Source: Leidyana gryllorum EB-2025a
Lineage: Eukaryota > Apicomplexa
Direction of reading: 5' to 3'
Assembly: GCA_048772705.1 (NCBI GenBank)
Contig: JBLWGC010000104.1
Location: 1,116,001-1,180,000, forward strand
Length of the DNA stretch: 64,000 nucleotides
Shown here: one piece after another, positions 1-10,553 of the stretch
How the letters are laid out: every line of letters begins with the position of its first letter
Position numbering within the stretch: position 1 is the stretch's first letter
Notes under the pieces: model-generated
Database searches by the model: none
What the model was told of the DNA's origin: nothing
What the model saw: only the letters and a program-made list of their open reading frames with translations
Translations under genes and position numbers: made by a program

Positions 1-1685
1 CGCGCCTGGACTGTGGGCCAATTACGCCTGCACCAGTCACTGTAAGTCACTTCCGAAGCCAATATCTCGAAAGATTTGCCGAATTCTGGATATCCTTTCA
101 TGGTGGCCCACCTCGTTGCCTGGGCAGTTGGTGGCTGACAAACCTCAACCTCCGCCCACGAGTATTCTCGCTGACTATCGATTCGCGATTCTGGAAAGGT
201 GAAGAAAGTTTCTTCCATCCTCTGCATCAAGTCTTTCGAAACTTCAGTCTTGTGCCACGCAGATGAGGGAAGTGTGGAGAGAAGTTGCCACGCTTCTGGT
301 TGCGCCGAGCCGTCGGATGCTGAGCTATCGAATTCGAGGTGGATACTGTTGAATTGTTGTTGTACAGTTCGTGCCACGATGGTCGTCGGACCATCGCATC
401 CAATATAGCCATTGTTGATGACTGTGTTCGTCAATTTGGTGGGCGACTTGCGCTTCAACTCTTCCGGTGATCGTGGCTTTAGTAAATTGTCTCCATCGTC
501 CACTCCATCGGCAGGAATGATGTGCAGCTCCTTCTCAACATACAAATTGCCATAGTTCACGAATTTCGAGGCGATTTGAATTTGGGCGATTCCACCAAGC
601 TCTGTGCCGTCTTCGGGGTCCAGCACGATGATGTCCCCACCATCCGACACCCTTCCACCGTTCTCAAAGGAGTCGCTTATAGTCAGTAAATTGGAAGTCT
701 TTACGCGTCCGGTGTTCGTCACTTTGTGTCGAGGGCTAACCACATCAACCTCACCGCCCTCGATGAGACCACGCAGTGTGATGGGTCCCTCATCAGCGAA
801 TAAGAGCACCTTTTCCGTGGTCGCGAGTTGTCCGTTGAGATCGATCCCCTCTCGCCCCCACCCAACGATAACCAGATCAGTGCTCAACCGCAAGTCCGAA
901 TCGGCTGAGGTCCACGGGGCCTCACATTTTATGAGGACGAGACTCAGATGATTGTCGCTCGACTTCGTGGCCAGGGGTGCTAGATGGGATTCGATGTCGA
1001 CCCTCTTCGTCTTGGCGGTTGGGGACAGTTCCATATGAAGGTGCCGACGTTGGGCGTCTGAGGGGTCAGCGGTCCAGTGGTAAGTGTTACCCTGGCACAC
1101 GATAGTGAGGTCGTCCATACAGTGAACCTTCTCAAGGCCTCGAACTCCGCTTCCGCCCTCCACCTTCCAGGCACAGTGACGTCCCGTAGTGTCATGCTGC
1201 ACAAGTCGTAGTAACTCATGGACTAGCGTCGCATCCAGGGCTATCTCTTTGCTAATGCGATAAGTTATAATATCGGTATTCTCCGCTCCTCGTTCAAGTT
1301 GCATTTCTTGAATGAAGGCGACGACCGTCTTTGGATTTGTATTGAAATGGCCATTTTGTGGCTTAGTGATTCTAACAGGGAGCTCAAAATGGAAAGGAGC
1401 CCCAGCGGTCCACTCGGGGGCGACCACAGATATAGCAAGTTTCACTGTGCGAAATTGATTGCGATGCATTAAAGACGTCAGATACGCTAATTCAACGAGA
1501 TCGAGCGTCGATTTAAATTGAATGTTCATAATCCACGTGCCATCTTTACGTGTCCAGTGTGTTCCAGCAGCTGCAGCTTCCAGAAAGGAAGTGCCGCGCT
1601 TGTCATTTTTCACTTCATTTGATAGGGGTACGAGAGAAGTGAACACTTGCAACAACTCTATCAATTTAGAACCAAACATCGTCAT
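1..1685 (-). CDS. Large tandem-family protein, copy 1 (3' end beyond window)
   Basis: The frame is open from an ATG at 1685 down to position 1 with no stop, so about 561 residues are visible and the C-terminus lies outside the window. It aligns along its whole length with the minus-strand protein at 7098-10553. Shared stretches include an EAAAA segment followed by HWTRKDGTW near residue 40, KVEGGSGVRG near 165, CQGNTYHWTADPSDA near 190, a beta-rich core with alternating hydrophobic residues at about 260-430, and a YSWAEVEVCQPP motif near residue 500. The start was chosen because the distance from the ATG to the EAAAA motif matches the paralogue. No signal peptide is evident. I recognise no named family; the repeated short strands with Gly/Asn turns suggest a beta-solenoid, which is inference. 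It is head-to-head with the copy starting at 2027. Confidence 0.8.
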   Translation of the reverse strand, partial: MTMFGSKLIELLQVFTSLVPLSNEVKNDKRGTSFLEAAAAGTHWTRKDGTWIMNIQFKSTLDLVELAYLTSLMHRNQFRTVKLAISVVAPEWTAGAPFHFELPVRITKPQNGHFNTNPKTVVAFIQEMQLERGAENTDIITYRISKEIALDATLVHELLRLVQHDTTGRHCAWKVEGGSGVRGLEKVHCMDDLTIVCQGNTYHWTADPSDAQRRHLHMELSPTAKTKRVDIESHLAPLATKSSDNHLSLVLIKCEAPWTSADSDLRLSTDLVIVGWGREGIDLNGQLATTEKVLLFADEGPITLRGLIEGGEVDVVSPRHKVTNTGRVKTSNLLTISDSFENGGRVSDGGDIIVLDPEDGTELGGIAQIQIASKFVNYGNLYVEKELHIIPADGVDDGDNLLKPRSPEELKRKSPTKLTNTVINNGYIGCDGPTTIVARTVQQQFNSIHLEFDSSASDGSAQPEAWQLLSTLPSSAWHKTEVSKDLMQRMEETFFTFPESRIDSQREYSWAEVEVCQPPTAQATRWATMKGYPEFGKSFEILASEVTYSDWCRRNWPTVQA

Positions 1686-2026
1686 TGAAATGGAAGATAT
1701 ACACACGCAGATCTTTTGCGCAGATGCAAATCGTTTCGGGCTGTCAGGGGCAGCGAGGTTTCGCAACGCCACAAGTAGGTGGCGAAATTTCGGAGACGTC
1801 GCCCTATTTACCTGTCTATGAAGCGGATCAGCGTTGCTTTGTAACATTATTGAGACGTTCTCTCGCGGTTCCGCACTTTGCTGCTGTGGGAAGAGGTCTG
1901 TGAAATGGGGACTCAGTGTAGCAGATCACTACATGTTTTTGATGTGCGATCGTGTCGACACACCTAGGCGTGCGGCAGATCACCCTCACTCGAGATCTTC
2001 TCGCCCTTAAAATTTGGTATACTGGG
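1686..2026. promoter_or_regulatory. Divergent intergenic region between family copies 1 and 2
   Basis: These 341 bases separate the divergent start codons of two paralogous large genes and must hold both promoters. A stop codon at 1940 lies in frame with the downstream gene, so its coding region cannot extend further left; the codons between 1940 and the ATG at 2027 contain no other ATG. I see no convincing conserved box. Confidence 0.4.
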
Positions 2027-5000
2027 ATGGAGGCCAGTGAGCCGTCGTGGTACCGTGGAATACGAACAGAGAGGCGGGTTGCTCTGTGGCTATCTGAGTG
2101 TTATCCAGAGACGTTGATCACGAGACATGGTAGGGAGACTCACATTCATTTGACCTTCAGAGGTGTTGTCGATCTCACGAAACTCGGGCACTATACGTAT
2201 GTTATCAAAACGCGTAAGCCCGCATACATAACTTGTTCTATAGTTGTGACGGCAAAGAGCCTCAACTGGAAAAGCCCTACTCACTTTCATGTTAATTCAC
2301 TTGTATCCATTGAACCCGATGAGAGTAAACTACGGAGGAAGACCTGCATGAACTCGATTGAGACCCTGAGTTTGACTGGGAGTTCTACCGAAGGCGGTCA
2401 AGAGACACTGAGACTCACAACTTTCCCAGGCGCAACATTGAGTGGTCGCTTTTTGAGCCACCTCAGTCAATGGATCCAATGCCAATCCCCGTCTCCTAGT
2501 GATTGTCGCCTCGAAGTCCACGCTTACAAGATCGTTCAAATTAACTATTCCTTGTGGATACGGCCTGCGACTTTCTACTCTCTGAACGGTTTATTTGGTG
2601 AATGTGAAGTTTCTCGCATCCTCACTTTGGAGAGATCGGTATCGGTGGAAGTGTGCGGCAACACCGCAGTGACTAACTCAAGGCTGAGAACGATCATCGA
2701 GACTGTGATGAGGTATCAGGAGCCCGGAAAAGCCTCGAGCCCTATTACTGTAATTGCCGATCACTTTGCCATATCCGGCTCGAAACCCTTCAATATATCA
2801 ATCCCCCTCACTCTGATTGCCTTGGGATCAAAGGGAATCCGATTAGAGGGCACAATCAGCGTTCGTGATGCCTCTTTCGTCTGTGATGCTCTGATCGGGC
2901 CCATTGTAATTGCTGGTTCGCTCCGTGGCCAAAACATCGAGCTGCGTGCCCCAAACAACGATGTCACCAATCATGTTTCCAGTAATTTCGAAAATTCGGC
3001 AATCTGTATTGTTGCACGAACAGTGAAATCGGCGACATTACGCATCTGTGATGCCTCTTGGATCGACCCCGGGTATCGTATTCGGCAATTTCTCAATCAA
3101 TGCAAACGACAGCGATGGATGCCATACCAGGAAGGGCGCTATCGCTGGGGACTGGAGTTTCCAACAGATCTCAACTTATCGGTGCTGGGTCACCTCACCG
3201 CATGTTTGAAGGAACACCTGCAGAAGGATACCCTCTCAAAAGTCTCTATTGAGGCAACGGCTCCGTCCTGGAGCTTGAAGGGCCCGTGCCACTTTCACGT
3301 TCCAGTTGTCATCCGAAAATTGAGAGACCCCGAAAACCAATCGAGAGACTCCGAAAACCTTGTGAAGACGGATGTACTGAACATGATGGACTCCATCGAG
3401 CTGGTGGGAGCTGCAGAAGGGAACCACCAATCTCTAACGCTCCGCACGGACTCCAAAGAAGACATTGATTTAGTCGAATTGGCGAAACTGAGTCTGTGGA
3501 TTCAGTCAGAGAGCTCACCAGACTCGTGCAGTCTCGTTCTCTACGCTGCTGGAGGAAAAGGCGCCGCCTCTTGTTACTTTGCACGTGACTTTGTTCTCCA
3601 CCACAACGTTGTGACATGGAAATGGGTTGCGGCGAGAACGGGAGGCGACGAACGACACTTGTGTATCGAGTGGTCTGATCATGCGCAGCTGTTGAGGATA
3701 TCAACGTTTCTCGCCGTCGCCACGGAGCGCAGATCTGTCAACAAGATCGACAAGGTCGTCCTCAAAGCGAAATACTTTGACACGAGCGAAGAGACGAAGA
3801 CGAATCGTCAAAAGATGCATGGAGACAGTGCACTCGGAGGAGTCAACAGTGATCAGAGAAGCTTTGCCATCGACTGTGGAATCCCATTGTCTCTGATAGC
3901 GGCTGAAGCTGGCGGCATCACTCTAACTATACCGTTGAGGGTGACGGAAGTATTAGTGTGTTGTGCTAAGAAGGGGCCCATCAGACTGGAATCTCACATT
4001 CGGGCAAACTATGTGGAGCTGTTAAGTCCTACGAGTCGAGTGGTCAATATCGGTGTGTTGGCCGTCTCGCATCTGGAGGTTACTGCTCGAGTTTTCCACA
4101 ATTCGTCGCAGGACGCCCGTAATGGAACAAAAGCTAAGGGTAAACGGCCCGAAGTCATAGTTCTCGACGACGACGGAAGAGGAGTGGCCATTTTTCGCGT
4201 ACTTTCCTTCCTCAATTATGAGGGCAGCATTTACGCTAATCATTCTCTGATAATCTCCACCTCCTGCCTCGATGAAGTGGAAGATGGCCCCTATGGCATA
4301 TATATTGAGGATGAGCTTCGTGGAGCAGTGGTGAATTCGGGATACATCGCTTGTCGCGGCGAGATCGCCGTTTCTGCCAGTCGACTCGTCATGGAGTACG
4401 CGAAGATTGGAAGTGATCTGAGAAGACTGACGAGCTCTACTTGGAGAGGCGACTGGGTCAACTTGGCAGAGGCCGTTACGCCTGAACACTTTTCGGCACA
4501 ACTTAAACGGAGAATCGAACAGACCCACTTTATATTCCCCACCGAGAATGGCGACAGTGCACATTACACATGGTCAGAAGTCGGAGTGAATTTTCCTCCA
4601 ACACAAGATGCAACAGCGTGGGCAACAATTCGACGTTATCCGGAATTTGGAAAGACTTTCTCTGTTGTGGCTGATACGACCACTTGGACTGAATTCGTTG
4701 CACGCTGGCCCAGGATCGATTGGGCTGAAGAGGAGATGGCTTTGGTGGATAAAATTTCCTCAGCCTTCGCACCCAAGTGTGGCAGCGGGATGGTGCTCTC
4801 CACCGTGGAAGGCAAAGTATTCTGGGCGCGCTCCGGCACAATTGCTGGTGTGTACACCTCCACTCCTTGCCGGAAATGCACCTTCTTGAAACCTCTTCCC
4901 CGCAACGATGTCGCCTTGATCCGACAGGCCGACGACAAAGTGTTACACTCAAAGTTTGTGGAGGTTGAATATCATCATGCCGTCCCTGACTTCCGCGCAC

Positions 5001-6448
5001 TCACTCAGTCCCAGGCGCACAAACTCCTCGCAGCTCTCGATCCTTCTGAAGTCCCAATGCTGTTTGCCGGTGGTGATCTGCTTCTGGAAGTAAATAATGC
5101 AAAGATCACTGCGGGCATCATATGCTCCAAAGGGGGTCAAGTGACAGCGCCTCTCCTCAACCTCCAGAACCATATGAAGGGGCTCGATGTGACAGTTGAT
5201 ATAGAGGAAGTGGAGCGTCGTCATCAACATCGGGGGTGCACTCATCAAGTGCCGACCTTCTCGAGCTTCATGTCCTGGCTCTTTACACCGCCGCCGACGT
5301 TACGTTTCTCATCCACCAACGATCGTCACGAACGCCCAGCGAAGCCACAAATATCCCTCAACTTGGGAGACTACTTTCAGACCAAATCCGAGACGGGCCT
5401 CAGGACGGGCCTGGAAGATCGCCTGAGGATTTGTCAAAGAGTGTACGACAGAGTGATGGGTGCATCGAATGCTGGCGAGACGCCGGCCCTCAACGCTCAA
5501 GCGGAGAGGGCGTGCGAAGAATTGGACGAACGTGGCCGTCTCATGCGGACAGTGCTGCAACTCCAATTTTCCACGATCCAGAACTTGTTAAGAGTAGTCT
5601 TCGAGATCACTGTGGCCTCCCCCTCGGACTGGCCCCAAGTCCTCGACAAATTACGTTCACCACCTTCACTGCAGGACCCCCTCACTGCTTTAGGAGAGCA
5701 ACGACTGAGAAGAGTTCTCGATCGCATGAGCTCTCTCGAGAGAGACACCATGGTTGGCATAATGATCTCGTTCTTCTTGTCCTTTCCTTCACCGCACCAG
5801 GTGTGCGTCCCGAACTCTCGATGTTTCGTTGGTCTCAAACGACTGACTCTTTGCGCCCAACAACTCCGTTCGAGTTCCCGAGTGCAGAAGGAATCAAATC
5901 CTACTGCTACAGACGTCGCCCAGAACGGTTGGTGCACCTACCGTCTGAACAGTCGACTTACGATTCGACCGGAAGATTCCGATAATCAGGTGTTTGAGAT
6001 CTGGCAGCAGAACATCGCGTCGGACACTCTGGCTGACGCTTATGCATACTGCTTCAGACCTGTGCTTGAGCACCAAGGTGTACAGACTACTCTTCCGCCA
6101 CTTTGTGACGAGAAGTTGAAGCCTCTTCCACGACCCAGAGGCTTACATCCAGATCTGCGAGAGAGTGAGATCGGAGCGTCAACTGGGAACACCGAGGTGG
6201 GAACAAAGTACACTATCCCCCCGCAAGTGAAAGATGCAACACGGCGGTGTATTAAAGCTGTTGGTGCCTACTTGGCTTCGGCACTCCTTTGTTTCCTCGG
6301 CGTAGAAGCGCCGGGTGCAGCGGCCGCTATCAAATTGGCTTCTGGCCGCGATCCCGCCAAAGCGGGAGGCGACCTCCTTTGGTTCATTTGTCGAACCGCT
6401 CTCAGCATCTGGCGGTCTGACTTGGCTGAGCAGTTCGATTCAGCGTGA
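2027..6448 (+). CDS. Large tandem-family protein, copy 2, with duplicated N-terminal unit
   Basis: This single-exon frame of about 1473 residues is counted from the first in-frame ATG; the frame opens earlier at a GTG but a stop at 1940 bounds it. Two homologous N-terminal units are visible, roughly residues 15-350 and 351-700. Each has a helical stretch, a paired-strand block with an F-H-V element (HFHVNSLV, HFHVPVVI), a SIETLSLTG or SIELVGAAEG segment, and a strand-rich tail containing GPIVIAGSLRG or GPIRLESHIR. After these come a YTWSEVG motif with WATIRRYPEFGKTF, the conserved TPCRKC motif near residue 945, an AYHH-like segment, and a C-terminal helical module with CFVGLKRL near 1265 and DAYAYCFRPV near 1345. 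Only this copy has the doubled N-terminal unit. Function is unknown; a beta-helical structural or adhesin-like role is a guess from the strand pattern. Confidence 0.8.
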   Translation: MEASEPSWYRGIRTERRVALWLSECYPETLITRHGRETHIHLTFRGVVDLTKLGHYTYVIKTRKPAYITCSIVVTAKSLNWKSPTHFHVNSLVSIEPDESKLRRKTCMNSIETLSLTGSSTEGGQETLRLTTFPGATLSGRFLSHLSQWIQCQSPSPSDCRLEVHAYKIVQINYSLWIRPATFYSLNGLFGECEVSRILTLERSVSVEVCGNTAVTNSRLRTIIETVMRYQEPGKASSPITVIADHFAISGSKPFNISIPLTLIALGSKGIRLEGTISVRDASFVCDALIGPIVIAGSLRGQNIELRAPNNDVTNHVSSNFENSAICIVARTVKSATLRICDASWIDPGYRIRQFLNQCKRQRWMPYQEGRYRWGLEFPTDLNLSVLGHLTACLKEHLQKDTLSKVSIEATAPSWSLKGPCHFHVPVVIRKLRDPENQSRDSENLVKTDVLNMMDSIELVGAAEGNHQSLTLRTDSKEDIDLVELAKLSLWIQSESSPDSCSLVLYAAGGKGAASCYFARDFVLHHNVVTWKWVAARTGGDERHLCIEWSDHAQLLRISTFLAVATERRSVNKIDKVVLKAKYFDTSEETKTNRQKMHGDSALGGVNSDQRSFAIDCGIPLSLIAAEAGGITLTIPLRVTEVLVCCAKKGPIRLESHIRANYVELLSPTSRVVNIGVLAVSHLEVTARVFHNSSQDARNGTKAKGKRPEVIVLDDDGRGVAIFRVLSFLNYEGSIYANHSLIISTSCLDEVEDGPYGIYIEDELRGAVVNSGYIACRGEIAVSASRLVMEYAKIGSDLRRLTSSTWRGDWVNLAEAVTPEHFSAQLKRRIEQTHFIFPTENGDSAHYTWSEVGVNFPPTQDATAWATIRRYPEFGKTFSVVADTTTWTEFVARWPRIDWAEEEMALVDKISSAFAPKCGSGMVLSTVEGKVFWARSGTIAGVYTSTPCRKCTFLKPLPRNDVALIRQADDKVLHSKFVEVEYHHAVPDFRALTQSQAHKLLAALDPSEVPMLFAGGDLLLEVNNAKITAGIICSKGGQVTAPLLNLQNHMKGLDVTVDIEEVERRHQHRGCTHQVPTFSSFMSWLFTPPPTLRFSSTNDRHERPAKPQISLNLGDYFQTKSETGLRTGLEDRLRICQRVYDRVMGASNAGETPALNAQAERACEELDERGRLMRTVLQLQFSTIQNLLRVVFEITVASPSDWPQVLDKLRSPPSLQDPLTALGEQRLRRVLDRMSSLERDTMVGIMISFFLSFPSPHQVCVPNSRCFVGLKRLTLCAQQLRSSSRVQKESNPTATDVAQNGWCTYRLNSRLTIRPEDSDNQVFEIWQQNIASDTLADAYAYCFRPVLEHQGVQTTLPPLCDEKLKPLPRPRGLHPDLRESEIGASTGNTEVGTKYTIPPQVKDATRRCIKAVGAYLASALLCFLGVEAPGAAAAIKLASGRDPAKAGGDLLWFICRTALSIWRSDLAEQFDSA

Positions 6449-7006
6449 AAGATTGTCACCTGGGAACTCCCGCTGCCGCGATCGATGACATAAAATGTCA
6501 CGAATGTTTGATCCAAAAATCAGACTCGTGGATGCTGGAGGGAGAAGGGGAAGAGTTGATGAGTGGGCTGAGACCACCGGTAGTCCACCGCCCAGACACC
6601 GGGCTTCGAGCTCCTTTCTACTCAGTCTGTCCGGAGACGGGCTTGCATTGGCGTCAAACATCACGCAGTCTTCTAAACTGTATCGCTCCGAGCTGCGCTC
6701 ACCGAAACCGCCGCTTCCTACTGGATAGAATGTCTCTTTCCAGTCCAAAGACGGCATTCCTATCGATGACGGGATGTCTCGATGTCTTCGATATGAGCTA
6801 CATTGATTGGGATAGAGATGTTAGGGACAGACTCTATCTCACCGCCAACTACAGAATCCCCACTGTGGCCCGTGAGGACTCTCTCGCAGATCCATCATTG
6901 TACATATTTGGTTCCAAGGCATTTGAGTACAGAGAATGACGAAGGGGGGACATAGCAAAATAAACTTTGTTCAGTGGCATTCTCACTCCCTCCCGATGGG
7001 GGGTAT
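6449..7006. other. Convergent intergenic region
   Basis: The 558 bases lie between the stop of family copy 2 (plus) and the 3' end of copy 3 (minus). A short plus-strand open frame covers 6445-6939 but begins at a GTG overlapping the upstream stop and shows no family resemblance, so I do not call it. The region probably holds the two 3' ends. Confidence 0.4.
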
Positions 7007-7097
7007 TCACATCAGCAGGGACTCGATCACTCTCCGCCCAATTTCTGCCCCAATCATATTACTCATTCGCTCCGGCTGAGTTTTGCTCTCCTCGAGC

Positions 7098-10000
7098 TCA
7101 TCTGGGGTGAAACCTTTGCCTTCCCATAGATTCACAACATTTTTGCACAAGATGGCGACGATCATGGCCTGAGTCAAGTACCCTCCACACGGCAGAAGCG
7201 GTGGCTGGGCATTTCTTGCAGACAGTTTTCGCAAGCTGTAGTGTCACCGCCATGAGAACGCCACGCTCCAAACACAGCGACACTCGGGCCCAATCAATGC
7301 CGTCTTGGCTATCGGTGGGGGCCGTTTCGCTCATGAAACCACGCTGTTTACGAGTTGGAGAGACTTTCTCGTGACGCTCGGTGGGACGATCGAGAAGCGC
7401 CCGCTGGCCTGCTCTCGGACTCGACTTCTTGTGAAACCGTCTGTCAGTGACCACGGGATTGTAGCAGTAAGCGAAAGAATCACTGAAAGTCTGATACTCC
7501 TGGTTGTGTTGCCATATTCTGATCACCTCGGCGGCTGCATCCTCTGCGCGAATTTTGATTTCATACTGATAGCGCTGTAAGACCCAATGGAGAGATGTAT
7601 CGAGATCTCGAGGTTGAAGCGACTCATTGATCTCGCAAACTTGTCGGAGTCCTACGAAGCATACAGTGTTTGCTTCGCAGTATAGAGTGGGATCAGTGGA
7701 GTCCAAGAAGTATCTTTTCAGAATGAGCTCCACGGCGACTCTCTCCTCAAAGCTGAGGGACTCCAGCCAGATTCGAAGTCGTTCATCCTCAGACGTCTCG
7801 ACGGCATCGTTGAGTGTTCTGACGCGCAGACGCTTCTTCCATTCATTATCCAAATCCCATGTGATGTTATAGACGGCGTGTAAGAGTGGTGGCAACAGGT
7901 TCGTTTCCAACTGGTCCAAGGTCCACTCCAATTGCTCGATACCACACTCCCCATTGTTGATGGTCTCCACTGCTGTCGACGACGAGGACTCCTGGATCAT
8001 CTTAGAAGCCAGAGCCTGATAGAGGTCAACCATGTCCTGCAACAAAGTTCTCCGTGCCGCATCGGGCCCCCGCAAAAAGACCTCTCCAAATACGACAGAA
8101 ATACGTGACGCTGAGTCCGTACCATTATGCCCGCGTCCCTCCTCCTTGGCCCGTCCTCGAGCCCTTGAGTTGACCACGTATCTATAGCCTGCTTGTGCCC
8201 CTTTGATAACGAAGGGCGCAGCCATGACTACTGCCGCGGTTGGGGCACTCCCCAGCAATAGAACCGTGCTGGTGGCAGCCATGGCAACAGGTGTGAGGAA
8301 CCTTGTAGGATTTCGGGAATGAGGGCATACGGGATGTTCTTTCTCGAGGCACATCTCGATTACGGGCACTTTGATCGTTGCACGCTCGGTGAGACCCTCT
8401 TGTGTGCTAGATCGTGTATAGGGATAGGTGATACGTGTGTTGGACCACACAATACCAGCAACAATTTGGGCTTTTTCCACCGTCAGGGTCAATACACCTC
8501 CCGTGAAGATAGATGGAACGCGTGTGTGACGAAGTTGTTCTCGACGGAGCCGTTCCATCGCCTTTTTGGATGCACATCGAAGGTCGGGTATCGAATGGTG
8601 ATACGCCCGCTCGATAACCTTGGAGTACGGGCGTGGAGTCCCGCCGTACGCCTCTCTCTCTATACGTGGCCACATGAAGCGGCACTGACGGCAAGGTGTG
8701 TTCTCAAAGGTATCAATCAAACTCGTAGACACCCAGAAGCGTTTGCCCGACTCTGTTTGCAGGACCGACCCTGCACCAGAGGGTTGAGGCTGATTTTGCT
8801 CCAAATAAGAAGTCACAGTGCTGTCTCCGCGTCCGAGCGCGAATCTCTGACCCTCACCGCAATCAAACTTCCCCCTGTCGCTCCAAATCACTTTTGACCC
8901 CACAACCTCAAAGGACTGGCCGAGCTCAGGGAATCCTTTCAGCGTGGCCCATTTTTTCGCCTCCGGTGTCGGTGGTCGGCAAATCTCCACCTCCGACCAC
9001 GAGTACTCGCGCTCACTGTCGATCGGCGACTCAGGAAACTTGAAAAAGGTTTCCCTTCCCATCTGCGACAGCCATTTGGGGAGGTCACACCCGTCCAACG
9101 CAGATGAAGGAACTGTAGACAACAATTGCCACTCCATATCTCCAACCTCATAGTCCTCCATGTCGTCGATATCGAGGTCGATGCTCTCGAACCGTTGCTC
9201 CAGATCCTTAGCGATGATCAGGGTGGGGCCATCGCAAGCAATGTTCCCCATGTTGGTGACGGAGTTCCGCAAATTAACAGGTGATGTTGACGTCAAGGAT
9301 CGCAGAGATCGGTGTCTCGTCAGTCCTTCTGCCTCTGAAATGTCTCCAAGAGGAACGATCTGCAGCGTTCTCTGTGCGTAGATATTCTTGTAGTTTCGGA
9401 AGCTCGTGGCGACCTGAATTTGGGCGCATCCACCGGCTTGTTTGCCGTCTCCCTGGTCGAAAACGAGGATGTCGCCTCCATTGTTGTCCAGTCTCGTGTC
9501 TTCGCCATTTTCGAAGCAGTCTGCTATTATCAGCAGTTTAGAAGCCTTCAGTCGTCCCATATTACGCACTTTGTATTCCGGACTTATCAGGCCAACGTCT
9601 AACCCTGTGAGAGAACCAGTCACCACAATGGGTCCTTCCTTGGCGAGCAACATTACATTCCCAGTCGTCGTCATATCTCCGTTGAGACCAATCCCTTCAG
9701 ATCCGCTTCCAATTACGATGAGATCGAAATTCACCTCCAACTTGGTGCCTCCATCAGTCCACGGCAGGGAGCATTGAATGGTCACCAGCTTCACGCGATT
9801 GATGTCCCGACTCTTGGCAATGGGGGCCAGATGGTGTTGCAAATCTGTTCGCATATCTTGGGAATATCTGTCGAGTTCGATACTGAGATGTCGACATCGA
9901 GCGTCTGAGGGGTCAGCAGTCCAGTGGAATGTCTCTCCCTGACACACGATGGTAAGATCGTCCGTACAGTGAACCTTCTCAAAGCCTCGAACTCCGCTTC

Positions 10001-10553
10001 CGCCCTCCACCTTCCACGAACAGCGACGTCCCGCGGAGTCATGCTGCAGAAGCCGTAGTAACTCTCCAATTACTGCCGCATTCGCTGAAAAATCATCATA
10101 AAGGCGATAAGTGATAATGTCGGTGTCCTCGGGCCCCCGTTCTAACTGAATTTCTTCAACGACGTCGGATGTGTTCTCTGACTCCACTTTGAGAGGCCCA
10201 TTTGGGGGCTTTCTGATCCGGAATGGAAGCTCGAATTTGAGCGAAGTACCAAACTTCCATTGGGACGCCAATACAGATACCATAACATTCACGTTGGGAG
10301 AGAGATGTCGACTTATCACTGCCGTCAGATACGCCAAGTCGGCAAGGTCGAGGAACTTTACTGATTCGATCTCCATTGTCCATGTACCATCTTCGTGCGT
10401 CCACTTCGGCGCAGCAGCCGCGGCGCCCAGGAAGGCACTGCAGCGTTCGTCATCTCTCACTGCGCGTTTCACGAGTCGCAGGTTACTCCAGACTCTCCAC
10501 CAGCCCACAAGTGTCCGCCACAACTCGACCACCGCCCAGAAGAGGCCCACCAT
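7098..10553 (-). CDS. Large tandem-family protein, copy 3
   Basis: This single-exon frame of 1151 residues starts at an ATG at 10553. It aligns with copies 1 and 2: an LGAAAAAPKW segment near residue 43, KVEGGSGVRGFEKVHC near 175, a beta-rich core at about 270-450, a YSWSEVEICRPP motif, TPCRQC near 616, and a C-terminal module with CFVGLRQ near 964 and DSFAYCYNPVV near 1045. A hydrophobic alanine/valine-rich stretch at about 750-780 could cross a membrane and has no clear match in copy 2. The annotated frame ends at 7098, but a GGYLTQAM... stretch resembling copy 2's C-terminus is encoded in another frame down to 7007, so a frameshift near 7190-7230 probably cuts the protein short in this sequence. 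No known domain family was recognised. Confidence 0.8.
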   Translation of the reverse strand: MVGLFWAVVELWRTLVGWWRVWSNLRLVKRAVRDDERCSAFLGAAAAAPKWTHEDGTWTMEIESVKFLDLADLAYLTAVISRHLSPNVNVMVSVLASQWKFGTSLKFELPFRIRKPPNGPLKVESENTSDVVEEIQLERGPEDTDIITYRLYDDFSANAAVIGELLRLLQHDSAGRRCSWKVEGGSGVRGFEKVHCTDDLTIVCQGETFHWTADPSDARCRHLSIELDRYSQDMRTDLQHHLAPIAKSRDINRVKLVTIQCSLPWTDGGTKLEVNFDLIVIGSGSEGIGLNGDMTTTGNVMLLAKEGPIVVTGSLTGLDVGLISPEYKVRNMGRLKASKLLIIADCFENGEDTRLDNNGGDILVFDQGDGKQAGGCAQIQVATSFRNYKNIYAQRTLQIVPLGDISEAEGLTRHRSLRSLTSTSPVNLRNSVTNMGNIACDGPTLIIAKDLEQRFESIDLDIDDMEDYEVGDMEWQLLSTVPSSALDGCDLPKWLSQMGRETFFKFPESPIDSEREYSWSEVEICRPPTPEAKKWATLKGFPELGQSFEVVGSKVIWSDRGKFDCGEGQRFALGRGDSTVTSYLEQNQPQPSGAGSVLQTESGKRFWVSTSLIDTFENTPCRQCRFMWPRIEREAYGGTPRPYSKVIERAYHHSIPDLRCASKKAMERLRREQLRHTRVPSIFTGGVLTLTVEKAQIVAGIVWSNTRITYPYTRSSTQEGLTERATIKVPVIEMCLEKEHPVCPHSRNPTRFLTPVAMAATSTVLLLGSAPTAAVVMAAPFVIKGAQAGYRYVVNSRARGRAKEEGRGHNGTDSASRISVVFGEVFLRGPDAARRTLLQDMVDLYQALASKMIQESSSSTAVETINNGECGIEQLEWTLDQLETNLLPPLLHAVYNITWDLDNEWKKRLRVRTLNDAVETSEDERLRIWLESLSFEERVAVELILKRYFLDSTDPTLYCEANTVCFVGLRQVCEINESLQPRDLDTSLHWVLQRYQYEIKIRAEDAAAEVIRIWQHNQEYQTFSDSFAYCYNPVVTDRRFHKKSSPRAGQRALLDRPTERHEKVSPTRKQRGFMSETAPTDSQDGIDWARVSLCLERGVLMAVTLQLAKTVCKKCPATASAVWRVLDSGHDRRHLVQKCCESMGRQRFHPR

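Noticed and set aside
6445-6939. Plus-strand frame after the stop of family copy 2
   Set aside because: It would need a GTG start overlapping the stop, shows no family motif and has no splice link to copy 2.
8319-8897. 192-codon plus-strand frame inside family copy 3
   Set aside because: It lies wholly antisense to a well-supported conserved frame and has no recognisable domain.
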